Part shown: positions 46,881-55,494 of the stretch, piece by piece
Position numbering within the stretch: the stretch's first letter is position 1
How the letters are laid out: every line of letters begins with the position of its first letter
From: JBLLJR01 sp047692235
GTDB lineage: Bacteria; Pseudomonadota; Gammaproteobacteria; Enterobacterales; Enterobacteriaceae
Length of the DNA stretch: 64,000 nucleotides
NCBI GenBank assembly: GCA_047692235.1
Contig: JBLLJR010000004.1
Location: 62,001-126,000, forward strand
Direction: 5' to 3'
Made by a program: the position numbers and the translations under genes
Notes under the pieces: generated by a model
Seen by the model: the letters and a program-made list of their open reading frames with translations, nothing else
What the model was told of the DNA's origin: nothing
The model's database searches: none

Positions 46881-48386
46881 ATGAAATTTACTTTAAAAAA
46901 CTACAAACAAACTATAGAGAATAATTCATGTGCAGTAATTGGTATTTTTAAAAATGAACATTTATCTAAAACTGCTTCGCAATTAAACAAAAACAGTAAT
47001 GAATATATTAGCAATTTACTTAAACAAGGTGAATTTAATGGTTACATTGGAAATAGTTTAATTTTATATAATATACCAAACATTCCATATAAAAAAATTT
47101 TAATTGTAGGTTGTGGAAATGAAAATGAACTTGATAGCTTAAAATATAAACAAATAGTTTATTTATCTATAAAAAAATTAATAAATACTGGATCAACAAA
47201 TATTGATTTTTATTTAATTGAATTAAATGTATTAAAAATTAATACTTACTGGAAAATAAGAAAATCTATTGAATCAATACATGAATCATTATATTCATTT
47301 GATCAATTAAAAACGAAAAAAAATAATATCCAATTAAAATTGAAAAAAATATCATTTATAATATCAGAAGTATGTGAAATAGATCAAGCTAAAATCGCTA
47401 TAAAACATGGTGTAGCAATATCTAATGGTATAAATGCTGCTAAAAATTTAGGTAATCTTCCTCCAAATATTTGTAACTCTTCATATTTATTATGCCAATC
47501 TAGTATTTTAACAAAAAGATATAATACAAAAACAAAATTAACAGTACTAAATGAAAAACAAATGCAAAATATTGGCATGAATGCATATGTATCTGTTGGC
47601 AAGGGATCCAATAATCCGTCATTAATGTGTGTTATACATTACGAAGGATGTTCTTCTAATGTTAAACCAATTATATTAGTAGGTAAAGGATTAACATTTG
47701 ATACTGGAGGTATATCAATAAAACCATCTATGAATATGGATAAAATGAAATATGATATGTGTGGTGCTGCAGCAGTGTATGGTACATTGCTAACTGCCAT
47801 GGAACTTAATTTATCTTTAAATATTATAGGAATTATTGCTAGTTGCGAAAATATGATAGATAGTTATTCTATTAGACCAGGTGATATAATAAAAACCATG
47901 TCTGGTAAAACAGTAGAAATAATAAATACAGATGCTGAAGGTAGATTAGTATTATGCGATGTTTTAACTTATGTTGAAAAATTTAATCCTGAAGTTGTTA
48001 TTGATATAGCTACTTTAACTGGAGCTTGTGCAATATCTTTAGGTAAATATTTTACTGGTTTAATGTCTAACCATAATCCACTAATAAATGAATTATTATC
48101 TTGTTCTAATAAATCCGGAGATCATGTATGGCATTTACCATTAACTCATGAATTAAATCAAGAATTAAATTCAAATTTTGCAGATATGTCTAATATTGGT
48201 TCCAATTTAGGCGGAGCAATTATTGCTGGATATTTTTTATCAAAATTTACAAATAAATATAATTGGGCTCATTTAGATATAGCTGGTACTGCTTGGCATA
48301 AAGATAAAAATAAAGGAGCAACAGGACGTCCTGTAGGATTGTTATCTCAATTTTTATTAAATAGAGAAAAATTAAATAGAAATTAA
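46881..48386 (+). CDS. pepA: Leucyl aminopeptidase (PepA)
   Basis: Hexameric M17 metallopeptidase that trims N-terminal residues; in E. coli it is also a DNA-binding partner in carAB control and Xer recombination. 501 residues (E. coli 503). Two-metal site motifs: V-G-K-G-L-T-F-D-T-G-G-I near 270-281, K-Y-D-M-C-G-A-A near 292, and N-T-D-A-E-G-R-L near 351-358. The N-terminal DNA-contact domain is present but diverged. Leads the pepA-holC-valS block, as in E. coli. Confidence 0.97.
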   Translation: MKFTLKNYKQTIENNSCAVIGIFKNEHLSKTASQLNKNSNEYISNLLKQGEFNGYIGNSLILYNIPNIPYKKILIVGCGNENELDSLKYKQIVYLSIKKLINTGSTNIDFYLIELNVLKINTYWKIRKSIESIHESLYSFDQLKTKKNNIQLKLKKISFIISEVCEIDQAKIAIKHGVAISNGINAAKNLGNLPPNICNSSYLLCQSSILTKRYNTKTKLTVLNEKQMQNIGMNAYVSVGKGSNNPSLMCVIHYEGCSSNVKPIILVGKGLTFDTGGISIKPSMNMDKMKYDMCGAAAVYGTLLTAMELNLSLNIIGIIASCENMIDSYSIRPGDIIKTMSGKTVEIINTDAEGRLVLCDVLTYVEKFNPEVVIDIATLTGACAISLGKYFTGLMSNHNPLINELLSCSNKSGDHVWHLPLTHELNQELNSNFADMSNIGSNLGGAIIAGYFLSKFTNKYNWAHLDIAGTAWHKDKNKGATGRPVGLLSQFLLNREKLNRN

Positions 48387-48434
48387 TATATAAAAATTTA
48401 CTTATATATATTTATATTAATTCATTAAAATATT

Positions 48435-48875
48435 ATGAAACATATAACATTTTATTTATTAAAAAAAAACAAAATAAATGTCTTAAATAATAATAATATC
48501 GAACTATTAGTATGTAATTTATCAAATTTTTTTTGGAAAGAAGGTAAAAAAATATTAATTGCTTGTTCTTCATATACACAAGCTATAAAAATAGATTATC
48601 TATTATGGACATATAAAAAAGATTCTTTTTTACCCCATAGTTTAATTAATTCCAAATATTCAAATATTTCTCCAATATTAATTGGATGGGGAAACAATTT
48701 ATCATGTATCATATATAAGGATTTATTAATAAATTTATTACCTAATGTTTTAAAATTTATGTTAGATTTTAATGAAATTATAGATTTTGTACCCCATCAA
48801 ATATTTTTAAAGCAATTAGCAAGAAAGCGTTATAAACAATATCTTAATTTAGGATTCCAAATTTCAATTATTTAA
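48435..48875 (+). CDS. holC: DNA polymerase III chi subunit
   Basis: Links the clamp loader (through HolD) to single-strand-binding protein. 146 residues (E. coli 147). Matches: F-Y-L-L near 6, W-K-E-G-K-K-I-L-I-A-C near 35-45, L-L-W-T near 60, S-F-L-P-H-S-L near 69, I-D-F-V-P near 116 and Q-L-A-R-K-R-Y-K near 128-135. Between pepA and valS in the E. coli order. An A9 run near 48464 is slippage-prone but the frame is intact. Confidence 0.95.
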   Translation: MKHITFYLLKKNKINVLNNNNIELLVCNLSNFFWKEGKKILIACSSYTQAIKIDYLLWTYKKDSFLPHSLINSKYSNISPILIGWGNNLSCIIYKDLLINLLPNVLKFMLDFNEIIDFVPHQIFLKQLARKRYKQYLNLGFQISII

Positions 48876-48895
48876 ATAAATAAAGATTTATAAAA

Positions 48896-51766
48896 ATGAA
48901 AAAAATATATACTCCTGAAGATTTTGAAAAAAAATTATATTTATATTGGGAAACAAAAGGATATTTCAAACCTAATTATAACCGTAAAAAAAATTTTTGT
49001 ATAATAATGCCACCACCTAATGTAACTGGTACATTACATATAGGTCATGCTTTTCAGCAAATTATTATGGATATTTTAATTAGATATAATCGAATGAAAG
49101 GTAAAAATACTTTATGGCAAGTAGGAACTGATCATGCTGGTATTGCAACGCAAATTATGATAGAAAGACAGATTTTTAAAAAAGAAAATAAAACAAGAAA
49201 AGATTACAATCGCACATTTTTTAATAAAAAAATGTGGAAATGGATAAATATATCGAAAAAAATTATTACAAAACAAATGCGTAGACTTGGTGATTCAGTT
49301 GATTGGACTAGAGAAAAATTTACCTTAGATAATGAAATATCTAAAGCAGTTAATGAAGTATTCATACAAATGTATAAAGAAAAACTTATATATAGAGATA
49401 GACGTTTAGTTAATTGGGATACTAAACTGCAAACTGCTATTTCCGATTTAGAAATAGAGAATAAAGAAATAATTACTAAAATCTATTATATAAAATATAA
49501 GTTATCAGATAACATTAAAACATTAAATAATTTAGATTATATAGTAGTAGCAACTACTAGACCTGAAACAATAATCGGAGATACAGCTCTAGCTGTTAAT
49601 CCAAACGATTATAGGTATAATTATTTAATTAATAAATATGTAATAATTCCTATAATTAATAGAATAATACCTATTATAGGAGATGAATCAATAGATATTA
49701 ATAAAGGAACTGGTTGTGTAAAAATTACTCCCGCTCATGATTTTAATGACTTTAATATAGCTAAAAAACATAAACTACCTTTAATTAATATATTAACATT
49801 AAGTGGAAATATTAATAAAAATATAAAAATATTTAATTTTTATAAAAATTCTGAAAAAAATAATTTAGAAAAATATAAAATTCCAAAATTTTTAATAGGA
49901 TTAAATTGTATTAATGCAAGAAAAAAAATAACAGAAAAATTATACAATATTGATTGTATAAATAAAATTTTATCATATAAAACCGTTATTCCATATACAG
50001 ACAGAAGTAATACAATTGTTGAACCTATGTTGTTAAATCAATGGTTTGTTAATGTACGAACTTTATCTAAATCAGCTATATTAGCTGTTGAAAAAGAAAA
50101 AATAAAATTTGTATCCAATCAATATAAAAATATATATTTAAATTGGATGTATAATATTAAAGATTGGTGTATTTCAAGAAATATATGGTGTGGTCATAGA
50201 ATACCAGCTTGGTATGATACCAATAATAATGTATACGTTGGTCATAACGAGTTAGAAATTAGGAAAATAAATCAAATAAAAGATACTACCATATTACATC
50301 AAGATAAAGATGTTTTAGATACTTGGTTTTCTTCTGGAATATGGACTTTTGTTTCACTTGGATGGCCTAATAAAACCAAAGAGTTAGAAATATTTCATCC
50401 AACTGATGTTATAGTTAGTGGTTTTGACATAATATTTTTTTGGATAGCGAGAATGATTATGTTAACTATGCATTTTATTAAAGATAAAACAGGTGCATCA
50501 CAAATACCATTTAAAACAGTTTATATAACTGGTTTAATAAAAGATGAAATAGGTAATAAAATGTCAAAATCTAAAGGGAACATTATAGATCCTATAGATT
50601 TAATTGATGGTATATCTTTGAAAGATTTATTAAAAAAACGTACTAAAAATTTATTATTACCGCAATTAAAAAATAAAATTATTAAATATACAGTCAAAAA
50701 ATTTCCAAATGGTATTAAATCTTATGGTACAGATGCTGTTAGATTTACTTTAGCGTCATTAGCTTCTAAAGGAAGAAATATTCAATTAAACATGAATATA
50801 TTTGAAGGATATAGAAATTTTTGTAATAAAATATGGAATGCAAGTAAATTAGTATTTAAACATACAATAAATTATGATTGTGGGTTATTAGGTGAGCAGA
50901 AAACATTATCTATATCAGACAAATGGATTTTTAATGAACTTAATAATACTATAAAAATATTCAGTGAATATTTGGATAAATATAGATTTGATTTAGCTAC
51001 ATCTGTTTTATATGAATTTATTTGGAATACATTTTGTGATTGGTATTTAGAATTTGCTAAATTATCAATTAAAAATAATACTAATATAATGCAATTAAGA
51101 GGAACACGATATACATTAATAAATGTATTAGAATCTATTTTGTTATTAGCTCATCCTATAATTCCATTCATTACAGAAAATATTTGGCAAAATATAAAAT
51201 TAATAAAAAAATATAAAATAAAAACTATAATGTTAAGTAATTTTCCTAAATATAGTATAACAAATAAATACACAGAAGATTGTAAAAATTTTAATGTAAT
51301 TAAAAATATAATTATTGTTTTACGTTCAGTTAGATTAGATATGAAATTACCTTTTTCAAAAAAATTAGTAATTTATTTAAAAAATGTGAATGACTCTATT
51401 AAATATTGTTTAAACGAAAATTTAGTTTTATTAAAAACTGCAAGTAATATTAATAAAATTAAATTTATTAACAATGATGAAGTTATAAATACTAATGATT
51501 ACATCACTAGATTAATTGATGGATTTGAGTTACTTATATATGTAAATCATATAAATAAAAAAAATGAAATATTAAAAATTAATAATAATTTAATTAAGAT
51601 TAATTATGAAATTGAAAGAATTAATAATAAATTAAATAATTCAAACTATATTAATCGTGCTTCAAAATTAATTATTTTAAACGAAATTGATAAACTTAAT
51701 AAATATTATAAATCAAAAATATTTTTTTTAAAACAACAAATAAATATTTGTAGAAATAATAATTGA
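48896..51766 (+). CDS. valS: Valyl-tRNA synthetase
   Basis: Charges tRNA-Val, with editing of threonine. 956 residues (E. coli 951). Class I signature P-P-P-N-V-T-G-T-L-H-I-G-H near 39-51, editing region T-T-R-P-E-T-I-I-G-D near 220, K-M-S-K-S-K-G-N near 558-565, anticodon-binding domain F-C-D-W-Y-L-E near 708, and a C-terminal coiled coil (about 895-950) rich in I, N and K. Uses a TGA stop, showing that UGA still terminates translation. Confidence 0.98.
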   Translation: MKKIYTPEDFEKKLYLYWETKGYFKPNYNRKKNFCIIMPPPNVTGTLHIGHAFQQIIMDILIRYNRMKGKNTLWQVGTDHAGIATQIMIERQIFKKENKTRKDYNRTFFNKKMWKWINISKKIITKQMRRLGDSVDWTREKFTLDNEISKAVNEVFIQMYKEKLIYRDRRLVNWDTKLQTAISDLEIENKEIITKIYYIKYKLSDNIKTLNNLDYIVVATTRPETIIGDTALAVNPNDYRYNYLINKYVIIPIINRIIPIIGDESIDINKGTGCVKITPAHDFNDFNIAKKHKLPLINILTLSGNINKNIKIFNFYKNSEKNNLEKYKIPKFLIGLNCINARKKITEKLYNIDCINKILSYKTVIPYTDRSNTIVEPMLLNQWFVNVRTLSKSAILAVEKEKIKFVSNQYKNIYLNWMYNIKDWCISRNIWCGHRIPAWYDTNNNVYVGHNELEIRKINQIKDTTILHQDKDVLDTWFSSGIWTFVSLGWPNKTKELEIFHPTDVIVSGFDIIFFWIARMIMLTMHFIKDKTGASQIPFKTVYITGLIKDEIGNKMSKSKGNIIDPIDLIDGISLKDLLKKRTKNLLLPQLKNKIIKYTVKKFPNGIKSYGTDAVRFTLASLASKGRNIQLNMNIFEGYRNFCNKIWNASKLVFKHTINYDCGLLGEQKTLSISDKWIFNELNNTIKIFSEYLDKYRFDLATSVLYEFIWNTFCDWYLEFAKLSIKNNTNIMQLRGTRYTLINVLESILLLAHPIIPFITENIWQNIKLIKKYKIKTIMLSNFPKYSITNKYTEDCKNFNVIKNIIIVLRSVRLDMKLPFSKKLVIYLKNVNDSIKYCLNENLVLLKTASNINKIKFINNDEVINTNDYITRLIDGFELLIYVNHINKKNEILKINNNLIKINYEIERINNKLNNSNYINRASKLIILNEIDKLNKYYKSKIFFLKQQINICRNNN

Positions 51767-51962
51767 TATTTTATGTTTTTATATTATAAATATTTTTAAT
51801 TAATATTAATTAAATATTAAAAAATAATGTAAACTGTTTATATATTAAAAATATAATTTTTATAATATAAAAATATTTTATATATTTTTTAATATTTTTA
51901 ACTATTAAAAATAAACTTTTTAAATAAAAACTTAAATATATAATTTATGGATAAATATACTT

Positions 51963-52976
51963 ATGGTTAAATTATTTAAAAAAAATTTATTAAGATTAAT
52001 GAATTTAAGTTATGATGAAATTAATTATTTATTAATATTATCAATTAAATTAAAACAACAAAAAGAACATAAAAAAGAAATTAAACAATTATATGGGAAG
52101 AATATTGCACTTATTTTCGAAAAAAACTCAACTCGTACTAGATGTGCTTTTGAAATAGCTGCTTTTGACCAAGGTGCTAATACTACTTATTTAGGTTTAA
52201 ATGGTAATCAAATAAGTAATAAGGAGTCTATTAAAGATACTGCAAGAGTATTAAATAAAATATACGATGGTATTCAATATAGGGGATATTCTCAATTGGT
52301 ATTAGAAATATTAGCTAATTATACAAAAATTCCTATATGGAATGGTTTAACTACTGAATTCCATCCAACACAGATATTAGCTGATCTATTAACTATTAAA
52401 GAATATATGCCTAAAAAAAAATTTAATCAAATAAAACTAGCATATATAGGAGATACACAAAATAATATTAGTTATTCATTAATGGAAGCGGCAGCTTTAA
52501 CTGGACTAGATCTGCGTTTAATATCACCATATATTTATTGGCCAAATAAAATATTTGTTGATACATGTATAAAAATATCAAAAAAAAAAGGAGGTAATAT
52601 TACTGTTACAGAAAATATATGTGATGGTATAAAATATGTAGATTTTATTTATACTGATGTTTGGGTATCTATGGGTGAATCAGAAAAATTATGGAAAAAA
52701 AAAATTTCTTTACTTAAAGAATACCAAGTTAATATGAAATTAATAAATAAAACTAAAAATAAAAATGTAAAATTTTTACATTGTTTACCATCATTCCATG
52801 ACAATAACACAATTATAAGTAAACGTATTATGAATGAATTTAATTTATTTGGAGGAATTGAAGTAACTAATGAAGTTTTTGAATCAAAATATAGTATAGT
52901 TTTCGAACAATCAGAAAATAGATTACATACAATTAAAGCTATGATAGTATCATCTTTAATTGATGTTTATAAATAA
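51963..52976 (+). CDS. argF: Ornithine carbamoyltransferase
   Basis: Forms citrulline from ornithine and carbamoyl phosphate (arginine pathway). 337 residues (E. coli ArgI 334). Carbamoyl-phosphate motif S-T-R-T-R near 56-60, H-P-T-Q near 134-137, ornithine-binding S-M-G-E near 236-239, H-C-L-P near 272-275. By neighbours (valS, pyrB) it is the ortholog of E. coli argI. An A10 run directly followed by GGAGG lies inside the gene at 52580-52594; the frame reads through. Confidence 0.96.
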   Translation: MVKLFKKNLLRLMNLSYDEINYLLILSIKLKQQKEHKKEIKQLYGKNIALIFEKNSTRTRCAFEIAAFDQGANTTYLGLNGNQISNKESIKDTARVLNKIYDGIQYRGYSQLVLEILANYTKIPIWNGLTTEFHPTQILADLLTIKEYMPKKKFNQIKLAYIGDTQNNISYSLMEAAALTGLDLRLISPYIYWPNKIFVDTCIKISKKKGGNITVTENICDGIKYVDFIYTDVWVSMGESEKLWKKKISLLKEYQVNMKLINKTKNKNVKFLHCLPSFHDNNTIISKRIMNEFNLFGGIEVTNEVFESKYSIVFEQSENRLHTIKAMIVSSLIDVYK

Positions 52977-53084
52977 AATATTTACAAATAATATATAAAT
53001 TTGGTATATTGATACTATTTTAAATAGTAAATTTTTAAACTTAAAAAATTTTATCTATTTTTATTAAAATCAAGGTATATTGAA

Positions 53085-54011
53085 ATAAAAAATCCACTAT
53101 ATAAAAAACATATAATTTCTATAAATGATTTCAGTAGAAATGAATTAGAATATTTATTAGTTGCTACCAAAAAAATTAAATATTTTGGTTGCTCTAAGTT
53201 ACTTAAAAATAAAATTATTGCTAGTTGTTTTTTTGAATCTTCTACTAGAACAAGGTTGTCTTTTGAAGCTGCAATTTACAAATTAGGAGCGTTAATAATA
53301 GGATTTTCTAATATTCAAAACACAGCTTTAAATGGTAAAGGAGAAACATTAGCAGATACTATATCGGTTATTAGTAAATATGTTGATGCTATTATCATAA
53401 GACATCCAAAAGAAGGTGCGGCAAAATTAGCTTCTGAGTTTTCTAACAATAAACCTATCTTTAATGCTGGAGATGGATCTAATCAACATCCTACTCAAAC
53501 TATATTAGATATTTTTTCTATTCAAGAAACACAACATCGTTTAGATAATATTAATATAGCTATAATAGGAGATTTAAAATACGGGAGAACTGTTCATTCT
53601 TTAGTTCAAGCTATGATTAAATTTGACAGAAATGTGTTTTATTTTATATCACCAGATAAATTATCTATGCCTGCATGTATATTAAATATGTTAGATCAAA
53701 AAAATATTAAATATAGTATACATAGTGATATAAAAGATATTATTAAATATTTAGATATTATTTATATGACTAGAATTCAAAAAGAAAGATTAGAAAAATC
53801 TGAATTTGATAGTATAAATAAAAAATTTAAATTAAATATTAATTCCCTAAAGGAAGCACGTAATAATTTAAAAATACTTCATCCGTTACCCAAAATAGAT
53901 GAAATTTCATGTGAAGTTGATCATACTCCATATGCATATTATTTTCAACAAGCAGAAAATGGTTTATTTGCTAGACAAGCTCTTTTAGCTAAAGTTTTAT
54001 CATGTGAATAA
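53085..54011 (+). CDS. pyrB: Aspartate carbamoyltransferase catalytic subunit, apparent AUA start
   Basis: First committed pyrimidine step: carbamoyl aspartate from carbamoyl phosphate and aspartate. The frame aligns with E. coli PyrB from its first residues: codons from 53085 read ATA then K-N-P-L-Y-K-K-H-I-I-S-I-N-D (E. coli M-A-N-P-L-Y-Q-K-H-I-I-S-I-N-D). No ATG, GTG or TTG is in frame before a TTG at 53256, which sits inside the active-site motif S-T-R-T-R-L-S-F and cannot be the start. AAGG (53072-53075) is spaced nine bases from the ATA; in-frame ATT at 53079 is the alternative. From 53085 the product is 308 residues (E. coli 311) with intact S-T-R-T-R, H-P-T-Q, and H-P-L-P motifs. Confidence 0.9.
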   Translation: MKNPLYKKHIISINDFSRNELEYLLVATKKIKYFGCSKLLKNKIIASCFFESSTRTRLSFEAAIYKLGALIIGFSNIQNTALNGKGETLADTISVISKYVDAIIIRHPKEGAAKLASEFSNNKPIFNAGDGSNQHPTQTILDIFSIQETQHRLDNINIAIIGDLKYGRTVHSLVQAMIKFDRNVFYFISPDKLSMPACILNMLDQKNIKYSIHSDIKDIIKYLDIIYMTRIQKERLEKSEFDSINKKFKLNINSLKEARNNLKILHPLPKIDEISCEVDHTPYAYYFQQAENGLFARQALLAKVLSCE

Positions 54012-54105
54012 TTTTTTTAATATTAATTAAATTTACATTAGTAAAATATTAAAAATAATATTTATTATAAACAAATTTAAATAATTAAATATAAATGGAT
54101 TAATG

Positions 54106-54576
54106 ATGTTAAATTATGAAAAATTGTATATAAAAACAATTAAAAATGGAACTATAATAGATCATATTCCATACAAAGTTGGTATTAATTTAATATTTAT
54201 TTGTAATATTAATATCTCTAGTATTCGATCTATTATATGTTTAAATTTATTTAGTAAAAAAAATAAAATTAAAGATATATTAAAATTAGATAATTATTTT
54301 CTAAATAAAGAACAAATTAATAAAATTAAAGTATATGCTACAAATTCAACAATAAATACAATATATAATTATAAAATAGTCAAGAAAAAAATAGCAACTT
54401 TGCCAAAATATGTTGTTGACATAATAGATTGTCCAAATAAAAATTGTATTACTAGAAATGAACCAATATCATCTAAATTTTTAATTACAAATTATATATC
54501 TAAAAAAATATGGAATTGCCAATATTGTGAAAAACAATTTGATCATAAATTTATTGTAAGTAAAAAATTAAAATAA
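54106..54576 (+). CDS. pyrI: Aspartate carbamoyltransferase regulatory subunit
   Basis: Allosteric subunit binding CTP/ATP and bridging PyrB trimers. From the second ATG (54106) it has 156 residues (E. coli 153), with GGA six bases upstream; ATG at 54103 adds one residue. The N-terminal nucleotide domain has G-T-I-I-D-H-I-P near 15-22. The zinc cysteines are C-P-N-K-N-C near 112-117 and C-Q-Y-C near 137-140, all four present. It follows pyrB by 94 bp (12 bp in E. coli), so coupling may be loose. Confidence 0.95.
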   Translation: MLNYEKLYIKTIKNGTIIDHIPYKVGINLIFICNINISSIRSIICLNLFSKKNKIKDILKLDNYFLNKEQINKIKVYATNSTINTIYNYKIVKKKIATLPKYVVDIIDCPNKNCITRNEPISSKFLITNYISKKIWNCQYCEKQFDHKFIVSKKLK

Positions 54577-54593
54577 ATATATATTAATTTTTA

Positions 54594-55217
54594 TTAAAAT
54601 AAATTATTAATTAAATGTATATTGTTTATCTTTTGATAATTAATTGTTAATTTAACAGCATTTATAATTGATTTTAAATCATTTAATGATTTATAAAAAT
54701 TATCATTTATAATCAAATAATCATATTCATGATAATGTTTCATTTCTAATGAACTATATGTTATCCTTTCATTTAAATTTTGCTCATTATATTGATCTCG
54801 TTTATATAACCTTTTGTTTAATTCTTCTATTGATGGAGGCAGTATAAATATACTACAAATATTATTTTTAATTTTTTTTCTTATTGTATTTGCTCCTCTC
54901 CAATCTATATTAAGCAATACATCAAAACCCATTTTTAATGATTTTTCTATAAACAAACGTGGAGTACCATAATAGTTACCAAATACTTTTTCATACTCTA
55001 AAAATTTATTTTTAGAAATCATATATTTAAATTTTAAAACTGAAACAAAGAAATAATGATTACCATTAATTTCTTTAGGTCTTATATTTCTAGTGGTATA
55101 TGATATTGAAGTTTTTATATTTTTATTATATTTGTATTGTGTAAGCAACTTTGAAATTAAACTAGATTTACCCGCTCCACTTGGAGCAGATATAATAAAA
55201 AGTATTCCTTTGGACAT
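54594..55217 (-). CDS. gmk: Guanylate kinase
   Basis: GMP to GDP. 207 residues, as E. coli. P-loop S-A-P-S-G-A-G-K-S-S-L near 10-20; GMP-binding S-Y-T-T-R-N-I-R-P near 38-46 and G-x-H-Y-F-F near 51; N-I-D-W-R-G-A near 100. Converges with pyrI (17 bp) and is divergent from argS. Confidence 0.97.
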   Translation of the reverse strand: MSKGILFIISAPSGAGKSSLISKLLTQYKYNKNIKTSISYTTRNIRPKEINGNHYFFVSVLKFKYMISKNKFLEYEKVFGNYYGTPRLFIEKSLKMGFDVLLNIDWRGANTIRKKIKNNICSIFILPPSIEELNKRLYKRDQYNEQNLNERITYSSLEMKHYHEYDYLIINDNFYKSLNDLKSIINAVKLTINYQKINNIHLINNLF

Positions 55218-55319
55218 TTTGTATAAACCTATTTTAATATTTATTTGATAAATATTTAAAGTAACATTTATGATATTAATTTATTTAATATAATTAAATA
55301 AAATTTAATTATATAATAA

Positions 55320-55342
55320 TTTATTTATGTCACATAAATAAA
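55320..55342. repeat. 11-bp perfect inverted repeat in the gmk/argS divergent region
   Basis: TTTATTTATGT at 55320-55330, one central C, and its exact complement at 55332-55342. It lies in the 277-bp shared upstream region of gmk and argS, so an operator is possible. Perfect repeats of this size arise by chance several times in a window this AT-rich, so functional weight is low. Confidence 0.35.
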
Positions 55343-55494
55343 GGTTCTTTCATTTAATTTAATATTTACAATATTAAAATATTTTTATTTTAATAAAAAA
55401 ATTAAAAATTTTATATATTAATTTACTCAATGTAAATATCGTATAAATAATTTAATTTTTTTAACAAAAAATTACATTTATTTCAAAATTTAAA

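Noticed and set aside
48896..51766. Altered genetic code (UGA read as Trp)
   Set aside because: valS ends at TGA in the expected place and Trp positions use TGG, so UGA is a normal stop.
53256..54011. pyrB starting at the in-frame TTG
   Set aside because: That TTG encodes the Leu of S-T-R-T-R-L-S-F; starting there removes the carbamoyl-phosphate site, and 57 upstream codons align with PyrB.
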